The position numbers and the translations under genes are program-made. Shown in pieces: positions 7,749 to 17,766 of a stretch of 64,000 bases of DNA. The notes under the pieces are model-generated. The model was not told the DNA's origin. It ran no database searches and worked only from the letters and a program-made list of their open reading frames with translations. Source of the stretch: Nocardioides sp. Soil805 (lineage in GTDB: Bacteria; Actinomycetota; Actinomycetes; Propionibacteriales; Nocardioidaceae); NCBI RefSeq assembly GCF_001429625.1, contig NZ_LMSU01000001.1, positions 1,039,020 through 1,103,019 of the forward strand, in the 5' to 3' direction. The first letter of the stretch is position 1. Every line of letters starts with the position of its first letter.

Positions 7749-8762
7749 ATGCCCCGTCATCCCCGCCTGCGCACCACGACCGCCCTGCTCGTGGCCGCCG
7801 GCACCCTGTTCACCGCGACCGCCTGCGCCGAGGGGGAGGCCGCGGAGACCGACGCCCGCGCGCTCAACCTCGACTACGCGACGTACAACCCGCTCAGCCT
7901 GGTCATCAAGGACCAGGGCTGGCTCGAGGACGAGCTCGCCGACCAGGACGTCGAGGTGAGCTGGGTCAAGTCCGACGGCTCCAACAAGGCCAACGAGAAC
8001 CTGCGCGCCGAGGCCATCGACATCGGCTCCACCGCCGGCTCCGCCGCCCTGCTCGCCCGGGCCAACGGCTCCCCGATCAGGACCGTCGACATCTTCTCCC
8101 AGCCGGAGTGGGCCGCCATCGTCGTCCCCGAGGACTCCGACATCACCTCCGTCAAGGACCTCGCCGGCACCCAGGTCGCCGCCACCAAGGGCACCGACCC
8201 CTACTTCTTCCTGCTCCAGGCCCTCGACGCGGAGGGTGTGGACCCGAGCGAGGTCACCGTCGAGAACCTCCAGCACGCCGACGGCGCCACCGCGCTGAGC
8301 AACGGCGCCGTCGACGCCTGGGCCGGCCTCGACCCGATCATGGCCGGCGCCGAGCAGTCCGGGGCCAAGCTGATCTACCGCAACATCGACTTCAACACCT
8401 ACGGCTTCCTCAACGCCAACGAGGACTTCATCGCCGACGAGCCGGAGCTGGTCCAGCTGGTCGTCGACGCCTACGACAAGGCCCGCCAGTGGGTGCAGGA
8501 CAACCCCGACGAGGCCGTCGCCATCCTGGCCGAGGAGGCCGCCATCGACGAGGAGGTCGCCCGCACCGTCCTCACCGAGCGGACCAACTTCGACTTCGAC
8601 CACGTCCCCGGTCAGGCGCAGCTCGACGTGCTGACGACCGTCGGACCCATCTTCGTGGAGTCCGGCGACGTGGAGGAGCAGTCGCAGATCGACGACGCCC
8701 TCGACACCCTGCTCGACGACGAGTTCGCCGGCCAGGCCGACGCGTCCGCGGTGGCAGGCTGA
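7749..8762 (+). CDS. Sulfonate/taurine/nitrate-type ABC substrate-binding lipoprotein
   Basis: A 337-residue extracytoplasmic binding protein. Residues 1-25 form a lipoprotein signal (basic MPRHPRLR, hydrophobic core, box ending TATAC) with Cys26 as the lipidation site. The mature part has the NMT1/SsuA fold: a phosphate- or sulfonate-type site around YNPLSLVIKDQGWLE, an AIDIGSTAGSAALLA segment, and DAWAGLDP in the second lobe. Aliphatic sulfonates or taurine are the best guess, but nitrate- and pyrimidine-type binders share the fold. It follows the ATPase gene by 71 bp, and its TGA overlaps the permease ATG by one base. Confidence 0.87.
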   Translation: MPRHPRLRTTTALLVAAGTLFTATACAEGEAAETDARALNLDYATYNPLSLVIKDQGWLEDELADQDVEVSWVKSDGSNKANENLRAEAIDIGSTAGSAALLARANGSPIRTVDIFSQPEWAAIVVPEDSDITSVKDLAGTQVAATKGTDPYFFLLQALDAEGVDPSEVTVENLQHADGATALSNGAVDAWAGLDPIMAGAEQSGAKLIYRNIDFNTYGFLNANEDFIADEPELVQLVVDAYDKARQWVQDNPDEAVAILAEEAAIDEEVARTVLTERTNFDFDHVPGQAQLDVLTTVGPIFVESGDVEEQSQIDDALDTLLDDEFAGQADASAVAG

Positions 8763-9625
8763 TGTCCGACGCGGGCCTCGCCGTCGTCGGGCACGGTGCG
8801 AGCGACGGGACCGTCGCCGGAGGGCGCCCGGACCCCGCCGGGGGCCGACGCCGCACCGACCCGGCGAGGCCCGCGCACCCCGTGCTGCTCCTCCTCGCCC
8901 GGATCGTGCTGCCGGCCGCCCTGCTGCTGGCGTGGTACGCCGCCACGCGGGCCGGCGTGTTCAGCCCCGTGCAGCTGCCGTCCCCCGGCTCCGTGCTCGA
9001 CGCCGGCCGGGGGCTCGTCGGCCGGGGCGAGCTGCTCACCCACGTGCACATCTCCACCCAGCGCGTGCTCGTCGGCTTCCTCGTCGGCAGCACGATCGGC
9101 GTCGCGCTGGGTGCCCTGGTCGGCCTCTCCCGGGTGGCCGACCTGGTCCTCGCCCCGACCATCGGCGCGCTCCGCGCCGTCCCGTCGCTGGCGTGGGTCC
9201 CGCTGCTCATCCTGTGGCTGAAGATCGGCGAGGACTCCAAGATCACCCTCATCGCGATCGGCGCGATGTTCCCCGTCTTCACCACCACCTACCTCGCGCT
9301 GCGCCACGTCGACGCCCAGCTCGTCGAGGCTGCCCGCGCGTTCGGGCTGCGCGGCGTACGCCTGCTCACCACCGTCCAGCTGCCGGCCGTCGTGCCGGCG
9401 GTGTTCTCGGGCCTGCGCCTCGCCCTGGCCCAGTCCTGGCTGTTCCTCGTGGCGGCCGAGCTGATCGCGTCCTCGCAGGGCCTCGGCTTCCTGCTCATCG
9501 ACTCGCAGAACAACGGCCGCACGGACCGGCTGCTGCTCGCCATCGTGCTGCTCGCCGTGCTCGGCAAGCTCAGCGACGCCGCCCTCGGCGTGGTCGAGCG
9601 CTGGGCCGTCCGCCGCTGGGCCTGA
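8762..9625 (+). CDS. Sulfonate/taurine/nitrate-type ABC transporter permease
   Basis: A 287-residue membrane protein of the SsuC/TauC group with about six helices. The cytoplasmic coupling (EAA) loop reads EAARAFGLRGVRLLTTVQLP, followed by PAVFSGLRLALAQSW. The first 40 residues are a polar, glycine-rich tail before the first helix. The ATG at 8762 shares its A with the stop codon of the binding-protein gene (TGATG), indicating translational coupling. Together with the ATPase and binding protein this makes a complete importer. Confidence 0.88.
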   Translation: MSDAGLAVVGHGASDGTVAGGRPDPAGGRRRTDPARPAHPVLLLLARIVLPAALLLAWYAATRAGVFSPVQLPSPGSVLDAGRGLVGRGELLTHVHISTQRVLVGFLVGSTIGVALGALVGLSRVADLVLAPTIGALRAVPSLAWVPLLILWLKIGEDSKITLIAIGAMFPVFTTTYLALRHVDAQLVEAARAFGLRGVRLLTTVQLPAVVPAVFSGLRLALAQSWLFLVAAELIASSQGLGFLLIDSQNNGRTDRLLLAIVLLAVLGKLSDAALGVVERWAVRRWA

Positions 9626-9642
9626 CGTGCCACGATGCGGTC

Positions 9643-10149
9643 ATGGACCCCGCCACCGCCCTCGCCCGCTGGCACGCCGTCGCCGAGAGCCGTGACGCCG
9701 CGGGGCTCCCGGCTCTCGTGGCGCCGGACGCCGTCTTCCGCAGCCCGGCCGTCCACACGCCGCAGGAGGGTCGCGACGTCGTCGTCGCCTACCTCGCCGC
9801 CGCCTTCGCCGTCCTCGGCCCCGAGCTCGTCTACGACCGGGAGTGGCAGGGCGAGGACAGCGCGGTGCTGGAGTTCCGCACCGAGGTCGGCGGGCTGACC
9901 GTCCACGGCATCGACATGATCACCTGGGACGACGACGGGCTGATCACCGACTTCACCGTGATGGTCCGCCCCGCGAAGGGGCTCCAGGTCGTCGTCGAGC
10001 ACATGGGCGCCGAGCTCGCGCGGATGCTCGAGGCCCCCGGCGGCTGTGAGCGTCCCCGAGGGCGGGGTCAGTCCTCCACCCAGAAGCCGCGACCGCCGTC
10101 CATCCAGTCCCCGAAGTGGTCGCGGTACGACGAGCGCGAGCCGAGGTAG
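9643..10149 (+). CDS. SnoaL-like (NTF2-fold) protein
   Basis: A 168-residue protein whose first 130 residues look like the NTF2/SnoaL cone fold: ARWHAVAESRDAAGLPALVAPDAVFRSPAV near the N-terminus, a central VVAYLAAAF helix, then strands ending in DGLITDFTVMVRP. Members are small ligand-binding proteins or isomerases; no substrate can be given. The last ~27 codons overlap antisense the end of the VWA gene (82 bp, 10068-10149). That tail is rich in Arg, Pro and Ser and may simply be read-through to the first available stop. Confidence 0.7.
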   Translation: MDPATALARWHAVAESRDAAGLPALVAPDAVFRSPAVHTPQEGRDVVVAYLAAAFAVLGPELVYDREWQGEDSAVLEFRTEVGGLTVHGIDMITWDDDGLITDFTVMVRPAKGLQVVVEHMGAELARMLEAPGGCERPRGRGQSSTQKPRPPSIQSPKWSRYDEREPR

Positions 10150-12074
10150 GACCCCACGACGGCGGCGCCCAGGTCGTCGAGCTCGGGGCTGACCATCTGC
10201 CCGTCCACCCGCCTGGCCATGGACTCGATGAAGCGGGCCAGGCCCGGGTCCTCGCCGAGGCGGAAGAAGGTCGTCTGTGCCCCGAGGCGCTGCGAGTTGT
10301 CGAGCTCGCGCACGGCGTTGGCGATGGTGACCGGGTGCGGCGGGTAGTCGAAGAAGACCTCGCCGTCGGCCTCGAGGTGCGCGGTGGGCTCGCCGTCGGT
10401 CACGACGAGCAGCACCGGCTGGGCGTTGGGGTGCTTGCGGAAGTGCCGGTTGGCCAGCAGCAGCCCGTGGTGCAGGTTGGTGCCTTTCTCCCACTGCGCG
10501 TCCAGCGCGGTCAGCTGCTCGATCTCCATCACCTGCGCGTGCCGGCCGAAGGCGATCAGCTGGAGCGCGTCGCCCCGGAAGCGCGAGCTGACCAGCTGGT
10601 GCAGCGCCAGCGCGGTGCGCTTCATCGGCACCCAGCGTCCGTCCATGGCCATCGAGAACGACGTGTCCACCAGCAGCGCGACCGCGGCCTGGGTGCGGGC
10701 CTCGGTCTCCTGCACCTCGATGTCGTCGATGCGCAGCCGCACCGGGAGCGCCGGACCGCCCTCCCCCGCCGTGCGCACGATGGCGTTGGTGATCGACCGG
10801 GTCACGTCCCACGGCTCGGTGTCGCCGAACTCCCACGCCCGCGTCGCGCCCGACAGGTCCCCTGCGGCACCGGCGTGCCGGGTCTCGCGCTGGCCCTGCC
10901 GCCCGCTCATCCGGGTCGCGACGTCGCGCAGCAGCGCCCTGCCCAGCTGCCGCATCGCCTTGGGCGAGAGCCGCAGCTCGCCGTCCGAGCCACGCTGGAG
11001 GTAGCCCGAGTCGCGCAGCGCCCGCTCGAGCTCGGTCAGCGTGCGCGCGTCGACCGCCGCCTGGTCGCCGAGCTGGCGGGCCAGGGCGTCGAGGTCCACG
11101 TCGTCCATCCGCGCGCCCCCGTAGGACTGGGAGAGCTGGTCGGCGAGCCGGTCGAGGTCGGCGAGGTCCTGCAGCGCGCCGGTGCCGTCACCGAGCCCGA
11201 GCCCCTGGTCGCCCTGGAAGTCCTCGGAGCCGCCCCAGTCCTCTCCGGGCCGCAGGGACTGGAGGTTGGCGTCCATCCGGGCCAGCTGCTCCATCAGCTC
11301 GGGCGAGCCGAACGCCTGCTGCGAGAGCTCCATCAGCTCGGCCCGCTGCTCGGGCGTCATCGAGTTCATCATCCGCTGCGCCGCCGCGGCCCGCTGGGCC
11401 AGCGAGTCGAGCAGCTCGTCGATGTCCTGCGGGTCCTCGGGGAAGAAGTCGCCGTGCTTGTCCATGAAGTCACGGAAGTCCTGCTCGGTGTCGGCGCCCT
11501 GCGCGTGCTTCTCCAGCAGCTCGTTGAGGTCGCCGAGCATCTCGTTGACCGCGGCCCGGTCCTCGTCGGTGGCCCCCTCGAGCGCCTGCTTCATCCCGGC
11601 GAAGCGCTGGTCGAGCAGCTCGCGGCCGAGCAGGTCCTTGATCTCCTCGTAGGCCTCGCGCGCCTCGCTGCTCTGCCAGTCGTACGACGCCAGCTCGCTC
11701 ACCGCGGCCGCCGTCGAGGAAGGCAGCTGGTCGAGCTGCATCTCGCGGAAGGTGCGGTCGTCGTCGTCCATCACGACGTCGCGGGCCAGCTGGCCGCGCT
11801 CGGCGAGCACGGCCTTGTCGAGCAGCTCGCGGACCTCCCGCATGGTGCCGTCGAGGTCGTGGCGGCGCAGGATGTCGCGGCGCCGCTCGGCGACCTGGCG
11901 GGCCAGGTCGTCGAGGCCGCGCTGGTCCTGCCCGCCGCGGCGCAGGAACTCGCGCATCGCGCGCTCGGGCGAGTAGCCGGCCATCACGTCCTGGCCGATG
12001 TGGTCGAGGGCCTCGGCGAGGTCGACCGGCGGCGCCAGCGGATCCCCGCCGTCGTAGCGGCGGTAGCGGCTCAT
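10068..12074 (-). CDS. VWA domain protein of a MoxR-type AAA+/VWA pair
   Basis: A 668-residue cytosolic protein. The N-terminal two thirds are helical and very acidic (many Asp, Glu, Gln). The C-terminal VWA domain has the MIDAS motif DTSFSMAMDG (about residues 465-474), a conserved threonine region and VVTDGEPTAH. VWA proteins paired with MoxR-type ATPases usually act as chaperones or metal-insertion and activation factors for a target complex. It is the last gene of a tightly overlapping operon: its ATG overlaps the acetyltransferase stop by 4 nt (ATGA, 12071-12074). An apparent upstream extension of the frame is out-of-frame shadow of the acetyltransferase. Confidence 0.85.
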   Translation of the reverse strand: MSRYRRYDGGDPLAPPVDLAEALDHIGQDVMAGYSPERAMREFLRRGGQDQRGLDDLARQVAERRRDILRRHDLDGTMREVRELLDKAVLAERGQLARDVVMDDDDRTFREMQLDQLPSSTAAAVSELASYDWQSSEAREAYEEIKDLLGRELLDQRFAGMKQALEGATDEDRAAVNEMLGDLNELLEKHAQGADTEQDFRDFMDKHGDFFPEDPQDIDELLDSLAQRAAAAQRMMNSMTPEQRAELMELSQQAFGSPELMEQLARMDANLQSLRPGEDWGGSEDFQGDQGLGLGDGTGALQDLADLDRLADQLSQSYGGARMDDVDLDALARQLGDQAAVDARTLTELERALRDSGYLQRGSDGELRLSPKAMRQLGRALLRDVATRMSGRQGQRETRHAGAAGDLSGATRAWEFGDTEPWDVTRSITNAIVRTAGEGGPALPVRLRIDDIEVQETEARTQAAVALLVDTSFSMAMDGRWVPMKRTALALHQLVSSRFRGDALQLIAFGRHAQVMEIEQLTALDAQWEKGTNLHHGLLLANRHFRKHPNAQPVLLVVTDGEPTAHLEADGEVFFDYPPHPVTIANAVRELDNSQRLGAQTTFFRLGEDPGLARFIESMARRVDGQMVSPELDDLGAAVVGSYLGSRSSYRDHFGDWMDGGRGFWVED

Positions 12075-12577
12075 CGCAGGGCCTTCCTCATCCACACGTC
12101 GTCGGGCCACGGGTCGCCGGCGACCCGCTCGACGACCTCGAAGCCGTGCGCCTCGTAGAAGCCGAACGCCTGTTCGTTGCCGTCGACGACCTCCAACCAC
12201 AGCTCGTCGCCCTCGACGAGCGCCTCGACCTCGCCCAGCAGGCGGCGGCCGAGCCCGCGGCCCTGGTGGTCGGGGTGCACGTAGAGCTTCCACATCACCT
12301 CACGGTCGCCGGTGACGTGCGGGAAGTCGCGGTGCGAGCTCCGCAGCCGGCCCAGGTTGGCCATGGCGACGACCCGCCCGTCGAGCTCGGCGACGACGTG
12401 CGCGTTGCGCTCGAGCGAGGCGGCGAACCTGTCCGGGACCCACCACTCGTCGAGCATCCGCTGGGCGTACGCCGCGTCGATCGGGCCGTAGGTCGGCGGC
12501 ACGACCGCCTCGCCGAGGGCGCGCAGGCCGGGGACGTCGGCGAGGGTCCCGGGACGGAGGGTGACCACCTCAGCCAT
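12071..12577 (-). CDS. GNAT family N-acetyltransferase
   Basis: A 168-residue GNAT acetyltransferase. The acetyl-CoA pyrophosphate loop is in YVHPDHQGRGLGRRLL (about residues 98-113), followed by WLEVVDGNEQAFGFYEAHGF, which closes the fold. The acceptor is unknown. It is wedged between the AAA+ and VWA genes with an 8-nt overlap upstream and a 4-nt overlap downstream. This strongly suggests joint expression and makes a component of the AAA+/VWA system or its target a reasonable but unproven acceptor. The ATG at 12577 (MAEVV) is chosen over one at 12595 because it gives the shorter overlap. Confidence 0.88.
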   Translation of the reverse strand: MAEVVTLRPGTLADVPGLRALGEAVVPPTYGPIDAAYAQRMLDEWWVPDRFAASLERNAHVVAELDGRVVAMANLGRLRSSHRDFPHVTGDREVMWKLYVHPDHQGRGLGRRLLGEVEALVEGDELWLEVVDGNEQAFGFYEAHGFEVVERVAGDPWPDDVWMRKALR

Positions 12578-13976
12578 AGACGGTCTCCCGGCCACCGGTC
12601 TCCTTGCCGACCTTGCGGGCGAGGTAGAGCCCCTCGAGCGCGAGCTCGATCGCCGAGGCGCGCTCGCCGTCGTCGGTGGCGCCGAGCCGGTCGGTGACCT
12701 GGTCGTAGAGGTCGGACTCGCCGAGCACGGGCAGCCCGGCCAGGAAGTCGCGGGCGCTGACCTGCTCGCCGGTGGTGACCATCGAGCCGGCCTCGATGGC
12801 GTCGACGAGCAGCGCCATGTCGATGCCGCGCAGGTGCTGGCGGACGGTCTCGGCCACGGCGGTGCGCAGCAGGTGGGTGAGGATCTCGGACTCGCGTCCC
12901 TCCTCGCCCGTCTCGAACTCCACCTTGCCGCCGAGCACGTCGACGGCCGTCTCGAGGTCGACGATCCTGGCCACCGGCCGGTCCTCGCCCTGCACGGTCG
13001 CCCGGTGCAGGGCGGCGGCGGCGATGGTCTCGGCGCCGGCGATGGCGAAGCGGGCGCTGACCCCCGAGCGCTGGTCGACGCTGCCGGACTCGCGCAGGTT
13101 GCGGGTGAAGCGGGCCAGGATCTCCACGATGTGGTCGGGCACGTGGGCCTGCAGGGTCGCCTCCTGCCGGATGACGGCCACCTCCGCCTCGAGCTCGGTC
13201 GGGTAGTGGGTGCGGATCTCGGCGCCGAAGCGGTCCTTGAGCGGGGTGATGATGCGCCCGCGGTTGGTGTAGTCCTCCGGGTTGGCGCTGGCCATGACGA
13301 GCACGTCGAGCGGCAGGCGCAGGACGTAGCCGCGGATCTGGATGTCGCGCTCCTCCATCACGTTGAGCATCGCCACCTGGATCCGCTCGGCGAGGTCGGG
13401 CAGCTCGTTGATCGCCACGATGCCGCGGTGGCTGCGCGGGATGAGGCCGAAGTGGATGGTCTCCGGGTCACCCAGCGAACGACCCTCGGCGACCTTCATC
13501 GGGTCGACGTCGCCGATGAGGTCGGCGACGGAGGTGTCCGGCGTCGCCAGCTTCTCGGCGTACCGCTCGTCGCGGTGGCGCCACGAGACGCGCAGGTCGT
13601 CGCCGTACGTCGCCGCGGCCTGTCGCGACTGCACGGTGATCGGCTCGTAGGGGTGCTCGCCGAGCTCGGAGCCGGAGATCACCGGCGACCACTCGTCGAG
13701 GAGGCCGACGAGCGTGCGCAGCAGGCGGGTCTTGCCCTGGCCACGCTCACCGAGCAGGACGATGTCGTGGCCCGCGATCAGGGCGCGCTCGACCTGGGGG
13801 ATGACGGTGTCCTCGAAGCCGTGGAGGCCGGGCCAGGGATCGACGCCGTCACGCAGGCGCGCGAGCAGGTTGTCGCGCAGCTCGTGCCGGAGGGTCTTGA
13901 ACTCGTGCCCGGAGGCGCGGAGCTCGCCGACGGTGCGGGGCAGTGCGGAGGAGGCAGTCTCGGTCACCTCGTCCAC
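12570..13976 (-). CDS. AAA+ ATPase, MoxR/magnesium-chelatase-like
   Basis: A 468-residue AAA+ ATPase. Walker A is LLGERGQGKTR (near residue 75), the Walker B region is GIVAINELPDL (with Asn where most have Asp, keeping the Glu), and sensor 1 plus the following loop reads MASANPEDYTNRGRIITPLKDRFG, the MoxR/ChlI hallmark (split here by Tyr/Thr). A C-terminal helical lid follows. It acts as a ring ATPase that remodels a target with the VWA protein. The likely start is GTG at 13976 or GTG at 13967; the upstream frame has no good start. It is the first gene of the operon, divergent from the PPOX gene across a 127-bp region. Confidence 0.87.
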   Translation of the reverse strand: MDEVTETASSALPRTVGELRASGHEFKTLRHELRDNLLARLRDGVDPWPGLHGFEDTVIPQVERALIAGHDIVLLGERGQGKTRLLRTLVGLLDEWSPVISGSELGEHPYEPITVQSRQAAATYGDDLRVSWRHRDERYAEKLATPDTSVADLIGDVDPMKVAEGRSLGDPETIHFGLIPRSHRGIVAINELPDLAERIQVAMLNVMEERDIQIRGYVLRLPLDVLVMASANPEDYTNRGRIITPLKDRFGAEIRTHYPTELEAEVAVIRQEATLQAHVPDHIVEILARFTRNLRESGSVDQRSGVSARFAIAGAETIAAAALHRATVQGEDRPVARIVDLETAVDVLGGKVEFETGEEGRESEILTHLLRTAVAETVRQHLRGIDMALLVDAIEAGSMVTTGEQVSARDFLAGLPVLGESDLYDQVTDRLGATDDGERASAIELALEGLYLARKVGKETGGRETVYG

Positions 13977-14024
13977 GCTAGTCCGGCGCACAAGGCACGC
14001 CCGGGCGCAAAGGTCGGCCTGCTC

Positions 14025-14039
14025 GGGACCAACGACCCT
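14025..14039. promoter_or_regulatory. DosR/DevR-box-like sequence before PPOX-kinase operon
   Basis: GGGACCAACGACCCT matches 11 of 15 positions of the mycobacterial DosR box (GGGACTTTNGGCCCT type, counting N as a match). It lies 65 bp upstream of the PPOX start. A second GGGAC half-site with a partial match begins at 14052, 27 bp further on, and tandem boxes are common in DosR promoters. The region is also upstream of the divergent AAA+ operon. Confidence 0.5.
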
Positions 14040-14103
14040 GCTCGCCTCGCCGGGACGCGACGACCATGGGAGCACGACGCGAGTGGAGAGAACGAGGTGT
14101 GCC

Positions 14104-16159
<2,056 letters not shown>

Positions 16160-16175
16160 GGCCGGCCCCGGACAG

Positions 16176-16210
16176 GACGAGACCCGCCCCGGGGCAGGGC
16201 GGGTCTCGTC
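16176..16210. terminator. Strong bidirectional terminator hairpin
   Basis: A perfect 14-bp stem (GACGAGACCCGCCC at 16176-16189 and its complement at 16197-16210) with a 7-nt loop lies between the convergent kinase and doxX-like genes. No long U tract follows, as is usual in GC-rich actinobacteria. Confidence 0.8.
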
Positions 16211-16220
16211 GGTGTCGGTC

Positions 16221-16248
16221 GTCAGGTGTCAGGTGTCAGGTGTCAGGT
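16221..16248. repeat. Four copies of heptamer GTCAGGT
   Basis: Four perfect head-to-tail copies of GTCAGGT. The last overlaps the stop codon of the DoxX-like gene (TGA on the minus strand at 16243-16245). A change of copy number would alter only the 3' untranslated region beyond the stop. This looks like a slippage-prone microsatellite. Confidence 0.9.
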
Positions 16249-16833
16249 GAGGATCGGGTACTTCTCGACCATCCGGGTCCCACGCCACCAGCGACCGAGG
16301 CCCCAGGTGACGCCCGCACCGGCGAAGAACAGGACCGCCATCGCGATGATGCCGATGAGGTGGTCGTCGACGAACGGGTTGTTCTCGAGCCGGAACGACG
16401 CGGCGTACATGAAGGTGTACATCAGGGCGCCGGCGGCGGTGCCGATGCGCATCCCGACCCCGAGGAGCAGGGTGACGCCGATGCCGAGGAGACCGATCAT
16501 GAACAGCCAGTCGACCCAGGCGTGTCCGGCCATGTTGGTGAAGACGTCCTTGAACCAGTTGCCCTCGGGGACCCCGAAGGTGAGGAACCCCTCGGTCGGG
16601 CTGCCGCCGTTGATCCAGGCGGCGTCGCCGAAGCGGTCGAGGACCCCCTGGTCGTCGTATCCCGTGTGCCAGCCCAGGGCGAACGTCTTGTCGAGGAAGG
16701 CCCACAGGAACGTGAACCCGAACGCGAGGCGCAGGGCGGCGATGGACCGGTCCAGGCCGGTGCTCGTCTCCGTGCTCTCCGAGGTGGTGACGCCCTCAGC
16801 ACTGATGTGGTGATGGCGATGGATGACGGCCAT
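16243..16833 (-). CDS. DoxX family membrane protein
   Basis: A 196-residue membrane protein with about four helices and a DoxX-type core: LRLAFGFTFLWAFLDKTFALG at the first helix (about 30-50), a periplasmic segment with WINGGSPTEGFL, and TM helices ending in a basic tail. DoxX proteins are quinone-linked membrane oxidoreductase subunits or redox-stress factors. A histidine-rich start (MAVIHRHHH) is unusual and could bind metal. The ATG at 16833 has AGAAGGGAC upstream. A DosR-like box and a 7-bp inverted repeat lie in its upstream region, so hypoxic or redox control is likely. Confidence 0.82.
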   Translation of the reverse strand: MAVIHRHHHISAEGVTTSESTETSTGLDRSIAALRLAFGFTFLWAFLDKTFALGWHTGYDDQGVLDRFGDAAWINGGSPTEGFLTFGVPEGNWFKDVFTNMAGHAWVDWLFMIGLLGIGVTLLLGVGMRIGTAAGALMYTFMYAASFRLENNPFVDDHLIGIIAMAVLFFAGAGVTWGLGRWWRGTRMVEKYPILT

Positions 16834-16858
16834 GACGAGTCCCTTCTGGGGTGAGTGA

Positions 16859-16878
16859 GTGGTGCTGTCCTGCACCAC
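16859..16878. promoter_or_regulatory. Inverted repeat GTGGTGC-N6-GCACCAC
   Basis: Perfect 7-bp arms at 16859-16865 and 16872-16878, located 26-45 bp upstream of the DoxX-like start. It could be an operator over the promoter or a hairpin in the leader. Confidence 0.5.
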
Positions 16879-16929
16879 CCACTCTCGTCCTGCCAGGGAT
16901 GCGCGGTCAGGGGACGAGGTCACCGCGAC

Positions 16930-16946
16930 GGGGCCCGAAGGTCCCC
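16930..16946 (-). promoter_or_regulatory. DosR/DevR-box-like palindrome upstream of doxX-like gene
   Basis: On the minus strand GGGGACCTTCGGGCCCC contains GGGACCTTCGGGCCC, agreeing with the DosR box GGGACTTTNGGCCCT at nearly all informative positions. It lies about 97-113 bp upstream of the DoxX-like start and just after the regulator stop. It is the best DosR-type site in the window. Confidence 0.6.
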
Positions 16947-16999
16947 AGCCCTCGGGACCCAGCCCTTGTGACCTAGCCCTCAGGACCCAGCAGCTTGGA
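16944..16999. repeat. Imperfect 14-bp tandem repeats at 3' end of regulator gene
   Basis: Units CCCAGCCCTCGGGA (16944), CCCAGCCCTTGTGA (16958), CCTAGCCCTCAGGA (16972) and a weaker CCCAGCAGCTTGGA (16986) run head to tail with a period of 14. The third contains the complement of the regulator stop codon, so the repeat crosses from coding into the doxX upstream region and touches the DosR-like box. Confidence 0.8.
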
Positions 17000-17620
17000 G
17001 GCGAGCACGGCCGCCTGCGTGCGACGCTCGAGGCCGAGCTTGGCCAGGATGCTGGAGACGTAGTTCTTGACGGTCTTCTCGGCCAGGAACATCCGCTCGC
17101 CGATCTGGCGGTTGGTCAGCCCCTCCGCGATGAGGCCCAGGAGCTTGAGCTCCTGCTCGGTGAGCTCGGCCAGCTCCGGGGCCGTCGCCGGCCCGTGGCG
17201 CACCCGCTCCAGCACGCGGGCCGTGAGTGCCGGGTCGATGAGGGAGTTGCCGGCGGCCACCTGGCGCACCGCGGTGACCAGGTCGCTGCTGCGGATCTCC
17301 TTGAGGACGTAGCCCGAGGCGCCCGCCATGATCGCGGCGAAGAGCGCCTCGTCGTCGTCGTACGACGTCAGGATGAGCGCGCGGATCGTCGGGTCGACGG
17401 CTCGGACGGCGCGGCACACCTCGATCCCGGACCCGTCGGGCAGGCGTCCGTCGAGGACGGCCACGTCGGGCCGCAGCGCCGGGATGCGGGCGGTGGCCTC
17501 CACGGCGGACGCCGAGTCGCCGATGACCTCGATGTCCTCCTGGCGCTCGAGGAGGAACTTCAGGCCCTCGCGCACGACGTCGTGGTCGTCCAGGAGGTAC
17601 ACGCGGATCTTGTCGCTCAT
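16973..17620 (-). CDS. NarL/DosR-like response regulator
   Basis: A 215-residue two-domain regulator. In the receiver domain the acidic pocket is DDHD (11-14), the phosphoacceptor is Asp57 in VAVLDGRLPDG, and the conserved lysine is in GYVLKEI. The C-terminal LuxR/NarL HTH reads LTEQELKLLGLIAEGLTNRQIGE... TVKNYVSSILAKLGL, very like DosR. It is the obvious partner of the kinase at 14582, with the DoxX gene between them on this strand. The ATG at 17620 (MSDKIRV) is preferred over an upstream 17647 start. It probably controls its own neighbourhood through the DosR-like boxes. Confidence 0.9.
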   Translation of the reverse strand: MSDKIRVYLLDDHDVVREGLKFLLERQEDIEVIGDSASAVEATARIPALRPDVAVLDGRLPDGSGIEVCRAVRAVDPTIRALILTSYDDDEALFAAIMAGASGYVLKEIRSSDLVTAVRQVAAGNSLIDPALTARVLERVRHGPATAPELAELTEQELKLLGLIAEGLTNRQIGERMFLAEKTVKNYVSSILAKLGLERRTQAAVLASKLLGPEG

Positions 17621-17766
17621 CAGGTCTTCTCCCTCGTCGGGGCCCATTCCAGCAGATCAGCGGCTCTCGCGTGCGCTGGTGAGGCGCGTCGTCGTGGTTG
17701 GTCCGCTCTCGCCATGGACGCACGGCGCGCCTCGGGCGCACGATGGGGGGACGAAGGAGGCGCAGC

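Noticed and set aside
9643..10149. Frameshifted or truncated SnoaL gene because of its overlap with the VWA gene
   Set aside because: The domain is complete before the overlap; only a short Arg/Pro-rich tail runs into the convergent gene, which is common where stops are rare.
10116..12158. Large plus-strand open frames across the VWA and AAA+ genes
   Set aside because: Long frames opposite real genes are expected at this GC content. The plus-strand products are low in hydrophobic order, rich in Arg, Val and Gly, and match no family.
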